DNA of 64,000 nucleotides from NCBI RefSeq assembly GCF_017745275.1, contig NZ_JAGHZS010000012.1, forward strand, positions 118,687 through 182,686, written 5' to 3'. Each line of letters begins with the position of its first letter. The first letter of the stretch is position 1. This DNA comes from Chitinophaga sp. (GTDB taxonomy: Bacteria > Bacteroidota > Bacteroidia > Chitinophagales > Chitinophagaceae). The position numbers and the translations under genes were made by a program. Of this stretch, positions 44,179 to 53,926 are shown one piece after another. A model generated the notes under the pieces. That model was not told where the DNA came from. It made no database searches and saw only the letters and a program-made list of their open reading frames with translations.

Positions 44179-47100
44179 TCAGATCAGCCATCATCTTTAT
44201 AGCATTACTTATTTTCGGCTACAACGTCGGATACACCCAAACCCCGGCAGTGGTAAAACGTATTATCCTTATCGGGGACGCCGGAGAACTACATAGTAAT
44301 GGTCAGAACCCGGTAATAGACGCTGTCCGCAAAACTTTTAATTTACAGGAAGATAAAAATACCATCTTATTCCTGGGAGATAACGTATATCCAAGGGGGG
44401 TACCTGACTCCGGCAGCCGCCAGTTTCCCGTAGCCAAAGAAATCCTGGACTACCAGATCAACCTCGTGAGAGGTACCAAATCGCAGGGCTACATCATCCC
44501 CGGCAACCACGACTGGGATAAAAGTAAGCCCGATGGCTGGAACATTATCCGTAACCAGCAACAGTATGTGGATTCTCAAAACCTGGACAATGTGCAGTTT
44601 GAACCGAAGGAAGGCTGCCCCGGTCCTATCGAAGTAAAAATTTCAGACCAGGTTACGCTGATCATCATGGACAGTGAATGGTGGGTGTTCTCTTATCAGA
44701 AACCGGGCCTGGAGTCATCATGCGATTGTAAAGATAAAGACGAAATACTGACGAAGTTATCAGAGATCGTAGCGCTGAACCGCAATAAGCTGATCATTTT
44801 TGCGACGCACCACCCGTTCCGCAGCTATGGTATTCACGGTGGTTATTACACCATCAAGCAACATATTTTCCCGCTAACAGACCTGAAACCTTCGCTGTAT
44901 GTGCCTTTGCCGGTTATTGGGTCTATTTATCCACTTGCCCGTGGCGTGTTTGGAACAGCGGAAGATCTGCCCAATCCGAAGTACAAGGAAATGGTGAAAG
45001 GAGTAGAAGAAGCGCTCAAGCCGCATGGACCTGTAGTATTTGTATCCGGCCATGATCATACTTTGCAACTGATAAAAGACCAGTCGAATGCCTATATCGT
45101 GAGTGGGAGCGGCGCTAAAAATAACCGGGTGAAACAGGGATCAAAGTCCCTGTTTGCTTCTACGGCCAATGGTTTTAGTACCATTGAGCTGTTGTCAGAT
45201 GGGACTGTACGTACGCAGTTTTATTATGCAGACAATGGTGCGGCGCCCGTTTTCAGCGACAATCTTTTCCGCCTGCAGGACATTAAGCAGGAGGCCATGA
45301 CGTATACCACGCCGGCGCAACTACCTCCTTTCATATCCACAACGGCTGATTCGCAATATAATCGGGTGGGTAGCTTCCACCGGTTTTTGTTGGGAGAGAA
45401 TTACCGTAAAGTATGGGCTACGCCGTTAAACTTCCCGGTGTTAAATCTTCAAACTGCTAAAGGTGGATTGAAAATTTTGCAGCGCGGCGGTGGTAAGCAA
45501 ACGCGTTCCCTTCGTTTAGTGGATAGTACAGGCACGGAATGGGCAATGCGATCGCTGAAGAAATTCCCGCTGGCAGCCATTCCTGAGCTGTTAAGAGAAA
45601 CTATTGCCAGAGATGTGGTACAGGACCAGATCTCTGCTGCCAACCCTTATGCCCCACTGGCAGTAAGTGTATTGGCGGAAGCTGCCGGGGTACCACACAC
45701 CAATCCCACTTTTGTATACCTCCCTGCCGATACTTCCTTAGGCGTATTTGTAAAAGATTATGGCAATGAGGTATATCTCTTTGAAGAAAGGGAACCGATG
45801 ACCGGCAAGAATGGGAAAACTTATAATACCCCGAAAGTACTTGCCAAAGTATTAGGAGATAATGATGTGCATATAGACCAGAAATCAGTGCTCCGGGCGC
45901 GGTTATTCGATATGTATATTATGGACTTTGATCGCCACGATGATCAATGGCGCTGGTACAAGGAGTCACATAAAGGGCAGGACTACTATTACCCCGTGCC
46001 CCGCGATCGGGACCAGGCGTTTTTTGTCAACGAAGGACTCATTCCACGCGCAGCCTCCCGTCCCTGGCTGATGCCCGGTGTACAAGGCTTCCGCGATTAC
46101 ATTCCCGATATCAATGGCTTCAATTTCAGCACCCGCTATTTCGACCGCTCTTTCCTCAATGAAATGGATGAGAAAGACTGGAAAAAACAAACTGATCGCT
46201 TACTGAAACGTATGACCGACAGCGTAATCGAAGCAGCCGTAAATGCCTTCCCTGACACTGTCCGCTCATTGGTGGGCCCCATGATGTTACATCGTTTGAA
46301 AGTGCGTCGTGATATCCTGGAAAAAAACACGATGAAGTACTATCGCTTCCTGGCAAAAGGGGTAGATGTTCCCGCTACTGAAAAGAATGAGCTGATCACC
46401 CTGGAAAAGCTGAAAGGAGGCGAGGTAGCGCTGAATATGTATAAGATCAGCAAGAAAGGCGAGATCCAGCAGAATTTCTATTCCCGCACCTTCGATCCGG
46501 GTGTTACCAAAGAACTGAATGTATACGGCATGGGCGGCAACGACCGCTTCGAAATAAAAGGGGATCACGCTACCCCTATCCGGATACGTCTCATCGGCGG
46601 TAAAGATGAAGATGTTTATATCGATAGCACCACCGTGAAAGCTGGCAAACGGATACGTATATACGATCAACGTACCGGTAAAGATAGTTTCGCACTTTCG
46701 CGCAATGAGCAACGCCGGCTTTCTGATGACCCGGGAAATATCAAATACAATCGCAGTGCATTCCAATATGAAAAAACAATGCCGCTGCTGGCTGGGGGCT
46801 ACAACAGGGACGACGGTTTGTTATTGGGATTAGGTTTATCCGTTACCCGGCATGCTTTCAGAAAAGAACCATTTTCTGCCAAACATTTGTTCACCGCTAC
46901 ACATGCGGTGGCAACAAAGGCCTGGAATTTCCGCTACGAAGGCGAGCTAACGGACGTTATCGGAAAATCAGACCTGTTGCTGTTTGCCAGGGCAAAAGCA
47001 CCGAACAATACCATTAACTTTTTCGGCTTCGGTAATGAAACCGTGTTTGATAAATCCACGAAAAATATCACTTATTATCGTGCGAGATATAACTTTTATA

Positions 47101-47825
47101 CGGCGGAGGTATTGCTGAAAACCTCATTCAGCAATCATTTAAGTATTGCATATGGTCCTACGTTCAACAATTACGCAATCAATAAAGAGGAAAACAGTAA
47201 CCGCTTTATTACGGACTTTAACAAAAATGGGCTCGATTCCGCCAGTATTTACAGCAACAAATCATACGCGGGAGGAAAAATTATGGCTACTATAGATACC
47301 CGGAATAATAAGATCATTCCTACCAGGGGGATCCTATGGACAACCACCTACTCCGGTAATTTTGGATTGAATGGAGCTAGCTATAACACCACGCAATTAC
47401 AATCTGATCTGAGTATCTATATGAGTTTCCGCATACCGGCCAACTTTGTGATCGTGAGCCGCTTTGGTGGTGGTAAGTTATGGGGTAATTATGAATACTT
47501 CCAGGCGCTCACCGTAGGGGGAGTACAGAACCTGCGCGGATATCGTAATTATCGTTTCGCCGGTGATGCCAGTGTATATAACAACACAGAAATCCGGGTG
47601 AAATTATTTGATCTGAAAACTTATGTACTGCCAGCTGGTGTTGGCTTAATCGCTTTCAATGATGTTGGCCGGGTATGGAGAGAGAATGAAACATCACATG
47701 TATGGCACGACGGCTACGGCGGCGGAGTATTCATCGCGCCGATCAATGCACTCATCATTACGGCAGTGGTAGGGCATTCCAGGGAAGAAACCGTACCGTA
47801 TGTAACATTTGGGTTTAAGTTCTAG
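44175..47825 (+). CDS. Calcineurin-like phosphoesterase fused to Omp85/BamA-type barrel
   Basis: 1216 residues. A signal peptide (IIFIALLIFGYNVGYTQ) leads into a metallophosphoesterase domain (about 28-330) with intact metal motifs: LIGDAGE, FLGDNVYPRG, IPGNHDWDKS, ATHHPFRSYG, VSGHDHTLQL. A middle region (about 395-860) carries SLRLVDSTGTEWAMRSLKK, YIMDFDRHDDQWRWYKES and RDRDQAFFVNEG, which is kinase-like in appearance. The C-terminus (about 870-1216) is a surface-antigen barrel with TRNNKIIPTRGILWTTTYSG, ending VTFGFKF. The phosphoesterase would thus sit at the outer membrane. Its substrate is unknown. Confidence 0.88.
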   Translation: MIRSAIIFIALLIFGYNVGYTQTPAVVKRIILIGDAGELHSNGQNPVIDAVRKTFNLQEDKNTILFLGDNVYPRGVPDSGSRQFPVAKEILDYQINLVRGTKSQGYIIPGNHDWDKSKPDGWNIIRNQQQYVDSQNLDNVQFEPKEGCPGPIEVKISDQVTLIIMDSEWWVFSYQKPGLESSCDCKDKDEILTKLSEIVALNRNKLIIFATHHPFRSYGIHGGYYTIKQHIFPLTDLKPSLYVPLPVIGSIYPLARGVFGTAEDLPNPKYKEMVKGVEEALKPHGPVVFVSGHDHTLQLIKDQSNAYIVSGSGAKNNRVKQGSKSLFASTANGFSTIELLSDGTVRTQFYYADNGAAPVFSDNLFRLQDIKQEAMTYTTPAQLPPFISTTADSQYNRVGSFHRFLLGENYRKVWATPLNFPVLNLQTAKGGLKILQRGGGKQTRSLRLVDSTGTEWAMRSLKKFPLAAIPELLRETIARDVVQDQISAANPYAPLAVSVLAEAAGVPHTNPTFVYLPADTSLGVFVKDYGNEVYLFEEREPMTGKNGKTYNTPKVLAKVLGDNDVHIDQKSVLRARLFDMYIMDFDRHDDQWRWYKESHKGQDYYYPVPRDRDQAFFVNEGLIPRAASRPWLMPGVQGFRDYIPDINGFNFSTRYFDRSFLNEMDEKDWKKQTDRLLKRMTDSVIEAAVNAFPDTVRSLVGPMMLHRLKVRRDILEKNTMKYYRFLAKGVDVPATEKNELITLEKLKGGEVALNMYKISKKGEIQQNFYSRTFDPGVTKELNVYGMGGNDRFEIKGDHATPIRIRLIGGKDEDVYIDSTTVKAGKRIRIYDQRTGKDSFALSRNEQRRLSDDPGNIKYNRSAFQYEKTMPLLAGGYNRDDGLLLGLGLSVTRHAFRKEPFSAKHLFTATHAVATKAWNFRYEGELTDVIGKSDLLLFARAKAPNNTINFFGFGNETVFDKSTKNITYYRARYNFYTAEVLLKTSFSNHLSIAYGPTFNNYAINKEENSNRFITDFNKNGLDSASIYSNKSYAGGKIMATIDTRNNKIIPTRGILWTTTYSGNFGLNGASYNTTQLQSDLSIYMSFRIPANFVIVSRFGGGKLWGNYEYFQALTVGGVQNLRGYRNYRFAGDASVYNNTEIRVKLFDLKTYVLPAGVGLIAFNDVGRVWRENETSHVWHDGYGGGVFIAPINALIITAVVGHSREETVPYVTFGFKF

Positions 47826-47836
47826 TCAGATGTAAT

Positions 47837-47892
47837 AAAGATGAAGGGAAGATATTAGCGAATAATCCCGCTATTATCTTCCCTTCATCTTT
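47837..47892. terminator. Bidirectional terminator
   Basis: A perfect 18-bp stem (47837-47854 with 47875-47892) lies between convergent genes and is flanked by A- and T-rich sequence. Confidence 0.85.
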
Positions 47893-47909
47893 TAAAATAT
47901 AAAATCAGT

Positions 47910-50240
47910 TTATTCCTGCTCCAGGTTCACTCTCACCCGGAGGGCTTTTAACCCGCTCACCCCTTGTAATTCTTCCAGGTCCAGCATTTCAATTTCAGGT
48001 AGCAATATCTTTTTGCTTTGCAGGAAGGTGATATATTTCTTTAATTCTTCCATTTCTCTCACATAAGAATATACCATGGCAATGGTCCCTGGTTGGGTCA
48101 ATCGTTCGCCAGTATCTTTTATGTGCACTTTGTCGATCCGTTTTTTGATGATCTCATAACGCACGTTGTAAGCGCCTTCCACATCAAAGCGGCGTTCATC
48201 ACTACGGAAGCTGATGGTGATCGGAGCGCTGTGCATCAGGATCATCTGCGTGGTTTGCAGCGGCACTTTCAATTTAGGTCCCATTTTATGGGTGAGCCGC
48301 GCAATATGTGCCATAGAGGAAAGCTGCCACAGGCGCAGGTTGCGGAGGTATAGTTGATCAAATTTCTTTTCCTGCGCAATAGACTGGCCAATGTAAATCG
48401 TATATTCTACACCGTCAGTACGGTACTTTTCGAAGTAGCAGGGGAAAGAGTGTTGGATGTATTGGCGCTCTTTCTCCAGGTATTGACTAATCGCGGTGTT
48501 GATTTTAGACAAACTCTCTTCGTATTCCCTGCGGTGATGATATACATGCCCTTCTGACTTGTCAATTTTGGCGAAATAGTTGGTCAGTAAGGGTTTCAAC
48601 GCATCGTTGCCATCGCAGAGATGCTCCAGTACCGGCTGTATTTCCTGCTCCATGAACTCGTTTACTTTCAGATCTTCACCAGCCTGCAGGTTATCACTGA
48701 GGTTGTTGAGCAGGTCTTCTGTTTTAAACAACAGCTCTTCCAGCAAAGGAAGATGTATCGTGTTACCGATAGTTTCGAGTGTATCGCGGATTAATTCCAG
48801 TTGTTCCTGCAAGTCTTCCCGGATCGCATTACCTTGTTGTATAGAAGAGTTGCGGATATCAACGGCACCGTAAAGCGGGTATACTTCATCGAAGCTGATA
48901 TTCTCAATATCTTTTCTTTCTTCCACTGGTGTCAGCAGGTAGTCCCAGGCGGCATCTACGAACTTCCACTCCACCGAAGGTTGTAATGCGGTGAACTGAT
49001 CTTTGATCACTTCATTCAGCCGGCTTTCCAGGATGTTCATGCTTCGGTTGAGCATGAGCACCAGCAGGGGATAGGTGTTTTGCAGTTTCCATAATGGATC
49101 TGCAGATAACCTGTTAACAGTAGAAGACGCCAGTTCCAGCACCCCCAGTATTTCTTTTTTATGCGTGATGGGAAATACCAGGAAGCTTTTAATATTCTTT
49201 AGTGGCAGGTACTTGAGGAAGCTATATGGTGCAATCGTGGTATCATTAACATCAGGTACAATCAATGGTACCGGGTATTGCTGTAAGTGTTCCAGCATGG
49301 CGCCAAAGAAAAGCTGCTGCGTTTTTTTGTTGCCTACGCCGAGAATGGGATCTGTATTGGAGAATTGTTCTTCCAGTACATTCTTGCCATTTACTTTCGG
49401 GAAAGGCACCAGGTGAGCGGTTACGTCTGGAATGCCCAATATGGTAGGGATCATTTTTTCCAGGGTCCGATAGCTATCTACCTCATTGCTGGTGCGCATA
49501 TTCATCACCAGGCTTTTGATATTATTGAGCGTTTCGGATTGGGTAACGTCTTTCACAGTCCATATTACGAAGCCTTCCAGCGAAAACATATTCGTTGGTA
49601 ATATCTGTAGCAGCGACTCTTCTGTAATCTGTTTAGAGCAAAACTGGCCGTAGTCCAAAGGAGGTAGTTGCCCGTTTACTTTTACATCTACAAACCTCGG
49701 ATCTATATTCACCTTTACATAACGTTTTCCTCCATCAGGTGTTTCTATGGTGTGGATGATTTCGTTTTTGTAGGTCATGGGGAAATGATATACTTTCTCC
49801 AGGATCAGTTTATAGAGCCAGGTCAGTTTATCTTTCTTCACCTGTGCCAGGGAAATACCATCCGGAACGGCGGTAAGCTCCTGCCCATTTTCCGTAAAGA
49901 GTTGTTTGAAGAGGTCAGAATAATAGAAGATAGCGAATTTAAAAGGTACGCCGATACCATAAATATCTTTCTCGGGATCTGTGGTAACCGGGAAGATCGC
50001 GGATATCAGCAGGTCCAGGTACTCTTTATATTTGGAGAGGTCACTATCCGGACGGATAGGCTTCAGTGTTTCCGGGTTACTTTCAAATTTATCTATGATC
50101 AACTTATAGAAAGAAGAACGAACTTCTTCGGCATTCTTCACCTTTTCCTTTAAATAATTCAGGAAGGGGACGAATGATATGTTGGACTCAATTACCTTAT
50201 CATCGTTAAATATACCGGGGTGTGCAGTTAATACTTTCAT
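47910..50240 (-). CDS. Large GAF-domain protein
   Basis: 776 residues with no signal peptide or membrane helix. The N-half is unassigned with LYKLILEKVYHFPMTYK; a GAF domain lies at about 300-400 (FFGAMLEHLQQYPVPL, KNIKSFLVFPITHKKEILGVLEL). The C-half is helical and ends with YVREMEELKKYITFLQSKKI. No kinase, cyclase or EAL/GGDEF motif is found, so the output is unknown. It stands alone. A -7 element (TACCTTTG, minus strand) at 50362-50369 is the probable promoter. Confidence 0.75.
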   Translation of the reverse strand: MKVLTAHPGIFNDDKVIESNISFVPFLNYLKEKVKNAEEVRSSFYKLIIDKFESNPETLKPIRPDSDLSKYKEYLDLLISAIFPVTTDPEKDIYGIGVPFKFAIFYYSDLFKQLFTENGQELTAVPDGISLAQVKKDKLTWLYKLILEKVYHFPMTYKNEIIHTIETPDGGKRYVKVNIDPRFVDVKVNGQLPPLDYGQFCSKQITEESLLQILPTNMFSLEGFVIWTVKDVTQSETLNNIKSLVMNMRTSNEVDSYRTLEKMIPTILGIPDVTAHLVPFPKVNGKNVLEEQFSNTDPILGVGNKKTQQLFFGAMLEHLQQYPVPLIVPDVNDTTIAPYSFLKYLPLKNIKSFLVFPITHKKEILGVLELASSTVNRLSADPLWKLQNTYPLLVLMLNRSMNILESRLNEVIKDQFTALQPSVEWKFVDAAWDYLLTPVEERKDIENISFDEVYPLYGAVDIRNSSIQQGNAIREDLQEQLELIRDTLETIGNTIHLPLLEELLFKTEDLLNNLSDNLQAGEDLKVNEFMEQEIQPVLEHLCDGNDALKPLLTNYFAKIDKSEGHVYHHRREYEESLSKINTAISQYLEKERQYIQHSFPCYFEKYRTDGVEYTIYIGQSIAQEKKFDQLYLRNLRLWQLSSMAHIARLTHKMGPKLKVPLQTTQMILMHSAPITISFRSDERRFDVEGAYNVRYEIIKKRIDKVHIKDTGERLTQPGTIAMVYSYVREMEELKKYITFLQSKKILLPEIEMLDLEELQGVSGLKALRVRVNLEQE

Positions 50241-50361
50241 ATCTACGTATAATTATACCCAAAGGCCATCAGTTTTTGTGTGCCAGTAATAAATATCGTG
50301 TTACAATTTACAGTAAAATCAGTGCAGGAATAACAGAGAAGGAAGTATACTAATGTAGACG

Positions 50362-50369
50362 CAAAGGTA
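50362..50369 (-). promoter_or_regulatory. -7 element for the GAF-protein gene
   Basis: TACCTTTG on the minus strand, about 120 bases before the start. No TTG lies at the usual distance, so only half the promoter is recognised. Confidence 0.5.
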
Positions 50370-50466
50370 GGGGAAATATTGTATCATTAATAGCAGTGGG
50401 AATGCAGGTATTAGTTTTCTGAATCTATCTCCTTGAAAATCAAATACCTGCACCCCAGTCTATCAC

Positions 50467-51690
50467 TTATTGCAATTCGATCTGGTTTCTCAGCAGATCG
50501 TCTATCGTATCGCGTTTACGGATCAGGTGCGGTTTACCTTCTTTCACCAATACTTCCGCCGGTTTCAGACGGGAGTTAAAGTTGGAAGACATTTCAAAAC
50601 CGTAGGCGCCGGCATTATAAAACACCAGGTAGTCGCCTTCTCTTACTTCATTTATTTTCCTGTCCCATCCGAAGGTATCTGTTTCACAAATATTACCTAC
50701 TACGGTATAAATGCGCTCAGTGCCCTTAGGGTTGGAAATATTGCGGATCAGGTGGAAAGCGTCGTAGAACATAGGTCTGATCAGGTGGTTGAAACCTGAA
50801 TTCACGCCTACGAATACGTTAGCGGTAGTTTGTTTGATCACATTGGCTTTTACCACAAAGTAACCACTCTGGCTTACGAGGAACTTCCCTGGTTCAAACC
50901 ACAGCTGTAACGGACGTACATAAGATTTCGCGAAGTTGTTAAATGCTTCGCTCAGTTTCTTACCCAGCAGGTCGATATCTGTTTCAGGATCGCCTTGTTG
51001 GTAAGCTACTTTAAAGCCGCTGCCCAGGTCAATTGACTCCAGGTCAGGGAAATGCTGTACCATTTCAAACATCACTTCCACGCCACGGAGGAACACATCT
51101 ACGTCTTTGATTTCAGAGCCGGTGTGCATGTGCAGGCCGGTTACTTTCAGTTTGGTAGAATTGATAATGCGTTCAATATGGCGCATCTGGTGAATAGAGA
51201 TACCAAATTTGCTATCGATATGCCCGGTGGAGATTTTGAAGTTACCACCCGCCATGATATGCGGGTTCAAACGGATGCAGATTGGATAGCTGCCGCCGAA
51301 TTTGTTTCCAAACTGCTCCAGGATAGAGAGGTTGTCGATATTGATGATTACACCCAGGTCTTTGGCTGCAATGATTTCCTGCAGGTCCACACAGTTAGGG
51401 GTAAAGATGATATTCTTAGGATCAAATCCGGCTTTCAGGCCTAGTTGTACTTCCTGAATAGATACCGTGTCCAGTCCGCACCCAATAGAATTGATGTACT
51501 TCAGGATGTTGATATTGGTCAATGCCTTACAGGCGTAGAAAAAGCGGGTGTCCGACTTATGAAAGGCCTTTTGCAGCTTTTCATACTGAGTTTTAATCTT
51601 TTCTGCATGGTATATATATACCGGGGTACCAAATTCTTCTGCTACTTTTACGAGGAAGTCGGCAGTAAGTACATCGCTTTGTTTAGGCAT
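50467..51690 (-). CDS. lysA: Diaminopimelate decarboxylase
   Basis: PLP enzyme of the alanine-racemase fold that decarboxylates meso-diaminopimelate to L-lysine. The 407 residues show the PLP-Lys in FFYACKALTNINILKY, the glycine loop SIDLGSGFKVAYQ, the Glu/Gly motif FEPGKFLVSQSG, GNICETDTFGWDR and the closing YNAGAYGFEMSSNFNSR. No other lysine pathway gene is nearby. A minus-strand TAATTTTG at 51720-51727 is a likely -7 element. Confidence 0.95.
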   Translation of the reverse strand: MPKQSDVLTADFLVKVAEEFGTPVYIYHAEKIKTQYEKLQKAFHKSDTRFFYACKALTNINILKYINSIGCGLDTVSIQEVQLGLKAGFDPKNIIFTPNCVDLQEIIAAKDLGVIINIDNLSILEQFGNKFGGSYPICIRLNPHIMAGGNFKISTGHIDSKFGISIHQMRHIERIINSTKLKVTGLHMHTGSEIKDVDVFLRGVEVMFEMVQHFPDLESIDLGSGFKVAYQQGDPETDIDLLGKKLSEAFNNFAKSYVRPLQLWFEPGKFLVSQSGYFVVKANVIKQTTANVFVGVNSGFNHLIRPMFYDAFHLIRNISNPKGTERIYTVVGNICETDTFGWDRKINEVREGDYLVFYNAGAYGFEMSSNFNSRLKPAEVLVKEGKPHLIRKRDTIDDLLRNQIELQ

Positions 51691-51719
51691 TGATAATCCT
51701 TAGTTTAAGATTGAGGTGG

Positions 51720-51727
51720 CAAAATTA
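51720..51727 (-). promoter_or_regulatory. -7 element for lysA
   Basis: TAATTTTG on the minus strand, 29 bases before the lysA start. No clear upstream TTG. Confidence 0.4.
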
Positions 51728-51903
51728 CTACGCAAAAGTGAGAAATTGTAGAAAAAACGGGGAATGTAGGTTAGGAGAGGGAAGTATTTTACTTATTATT
51801 AAATTCATGAATTCATGGATCCGGGAAACCGGGTAATGCAAAAAACAAAAGGCGCCTCTGAAATACAAAGGAACCTTTTCAAAGAAAGCTATCTTTCTAA
51901 ATA

Positions 51904-52299
51904 CTACTCTTCTTCTCCTTCCATAAATCCTTCAATACTCCTTCTATCCTTCTTCGTCGGACGGCCAATCTTGCTCTGGCGCTTACCAGTCTGGAACACA
52001 GACGGCACAAACGCAGGCGCTAACTTATCCTCATCGGGGGTAGTATCAATATAGTACTTAATAGCTTCGCTATACGCCACCCTGTTGGATATCAGGCCTA
52101 CTACTTCAATCACCCATTTCCGGGCTTCGCCTCTGATTTCAAATTTATCGCCTACAGATACAGGTTTGGCGGCCTTTACAGAAGAGCCGTTCATCTTTAC
52201 TTTACCACTATCGCAGGCATCAGAAGCCTGGCTGCGGGTTTTAAATACCCGGATAGACCAGAGATATTTATCTACGCGTACTTTTTCAGTAGTGCTCAT
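51904..52299 (-). CDS. S4-domain RNA-binding protein (Hsp15-like)
   Basis: 131 residues. The S4 domain is at about 7-60 (RVDKYLWSIRVFKTRSQASDACDSGKV), followed by a basic/acidic tail with GRPTKKDRR. The family (HslR/Hsp15) binds free 50S subunits with stalled nascent chains. The tail GRPTKKDRRSIEGF is common in Bacteroidota relatives. It is downstream of the dipeptidase gene on the same strand, with an AGC-type inverted repeat between. Confidence 0.88.
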   Translation of the reverse strand: MSTTEKVRVDKYLWSIRVFKTRSQASDACDSGKVKMNGSSVKAAKPVSVGDKFEIRGEARKWVIEVVGLISNRVAYSEAIKYYIDTTPDEDKLAPAFVPSVFQTGKRQSKIGRPTKKDRRSIEGFMEGEEE

Positions 52300-52302
52300 A
52301 AT

Positions 52303-52387
52303 AAAGCTTTTAGCAGTTAGCTTTTAGCTATCAGCCATTAGTTTAGCCTGCAGGACTAAAAGCTAATGGCTAACAACTAAAAGCTTT
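52303..52387. repeat. AGC-type intergenic inverted repeat
   Basis: AAAGCTTTTAG (52303-52313) pairs with CTAAAAGCTTT (52377-52387), continuing with one mismatch through CAGTTAGC/GCTAACAA. Internal copies of AGCTAATGGCTAAC resemble the repeat at 1994-2048. Confidence 0.7.
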
Positions 52388-52389
52388 TT

Positions 52390-53760
52390 TTATTTGCTCA
52401 TTTCCGCAAAAAACTTGTGGAAATAAGGAATGGTCTCAATGCCTTTATAGTAGTTCGCTAAACCGTATTTCTCGTTAGGAGAGTGCAGGTTATCGCTATC
52501 CAGGCCAAAGCCCATCAGTACTGTTTTCAGTCCCAGTTCTTTTTCAAACAGTGCTACGATAGGAATACTACCGCCACCGCGAACAGGAATAGGTGCTTTA
52601 CCGAAAGTAGCGTTGATGGCTTCATGAGCAGCCTTAAACGCAACAGAGTCAGTAGGTGTTACATATGGGCTGCCGCCATGGTGCTTGGTTACTTTCACTT
52701 TTACGCTCTTAGGCGCAATAGCCTCAAAGTGTTTGGTGAACAGGTCGGATATTTCGTGCCAGTCCTGGTTAGGAACGAGGCGCATAGATATTTTAGCGAA
52801 TGCTTTGGATGGCAGCACGGTTTTAGAACCTTCGCCGGTGTAGCCGCCCCAGATACCGTTTACCTCCAGGGTAGGACGTATACCGGTTCTTTCGATGGTG
52901 GAGTAACCTTTTTCGCCCCAAACGTCTGCGATGCCGAGATCTGCTTTATATTCCTCTTCATCAAAAGGAGCGGCATTTAACGCTTCTCTTTCTTCTGCAC
53001 TCAGTTCCTGTACTTTATCATAGAAGCCGGGAATGGTGATGTGGTTATTTTCATCGTGCAGTGAAGCAATCATTTTAGCGAGGATGGTAGCCGGGTTAGC
53101 CACAGCACCACCGTATACACCACTGTGCAGGTCGCGGTTAGGACCGGTTACTTCTACTTCCATGTAAGCCAGGCCACGTAAGCCGGTGTCGATAGACGGG
53201 TTTTCGAGGCTGATCATTGAAGTATCGGAAATCAGTACCACGTCTGCTTTCAGGCGGTCTTTATTTTCTTTCAGGAAGATGCCCAGGTTAGCGGAACCAA
53301 CTTCTTCTTCTCCTTCAATCATAAATTTGATGTTGCAGGGAATGGTGTTGGTTTTGTTCATGGTTTCAAATGCCTTTACGTGCATATAAAACTGACCTTT
53401 ATCGTCTGCGCTGCCGCGGGCGTATATGTTACCGTCTTTGATAACCGGTTCAAACGGACCGCTATGCCACAGTTCCAGTGGATCTGCAGGTTGTACGTCG
53501 TAGTGGCCGTATACCAGTACAGTGGGTAAAGAAGGGTCTATAATTTTTTCTCCGTAAACAATCGGGTGACCTGCTGTCTGACACACTTCTACATTATCGG
53601 CGCCGGCTTCCTGCAGGCGTACTTTTACTGCTTCCGCACAGCGTTGTGTATCTCCATTAAAACGGGAGTCTGCACTCACAGATGGAATGCGCAACAGCTC
53701 TAATAATTCCTCCAGGAAACGATCTTTATTCTGTGCCTGGTAATCTTTCCAAACTTGCAT
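52390..53760 (-). CDS. M20-family dipeptidase
   Basis: 456-residue zinc dipeptidase of the M20 family. The metal ligands are visible: VLVYGHYDVQPAD (His and Asp), RGSADDKGQFYMHV, the catalytic Glu pair in MIEGEEEVGSANLG, and the late His in LDSDNLHSPNEKYG. A dimerisation domain lies at about 190-310. No signal peptide, so it is probably cytoplasmic and acts on imported peptides. Confidence 0.93.
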   Translation of the reverse strand: MQVWKDYQAQNKDRFLEELLELLRIPSVSADSRFNGDTQRCAEAVKVRLQEAGADNVEVCQTAGHPIVYGEKIIDPSLPTVLVYGHYDVQPADPLELWHSGPFEPVIKDGNIYARGSADDKGQFYMHVKAFETMNKTNTIPCNIKFMIEGEEEVGSANLGIFLKENKDRLKADVVLISDTSMISLENPSIDTGLRGLAYMEVEVTGPNRDLHSGVYGGAVANPATILAKMIASLHDENNHITIPGFYDKVQELSAEEREALNAAPFDEEEYKADLGIADVWGEKGYSTIERTGIRPTLEVNGIWGGYTGEGSKTVLPSKAFAKISMRLVPNQDWHEISDLFTKHFEAIAPKSVKVKVTKHHGGSPYVTPTDSVAFKAAHEAINATFGKAPIPVRGGGSIPIVALFEKELGLKTVLMGFGLDSDNLHSPNEKYGLANYYKGIETIPYFHKFFAEMSK

Positions 53761-53926
53761 GTTTCAGGTATGATTAAGTGTACAATGTGGTGCAAGTTAA
53801 CGGAAAAACAACATTTAGAAATTGCCGTTGCCGGGATTTTGATGAGTGGCTGGGCGCAAAAGCAGGCGCATAAAGAGTAGTACGCAGGTAAGTACCGGCG
53901 ATATGGCATTGTTCACCCGGAAGAGA

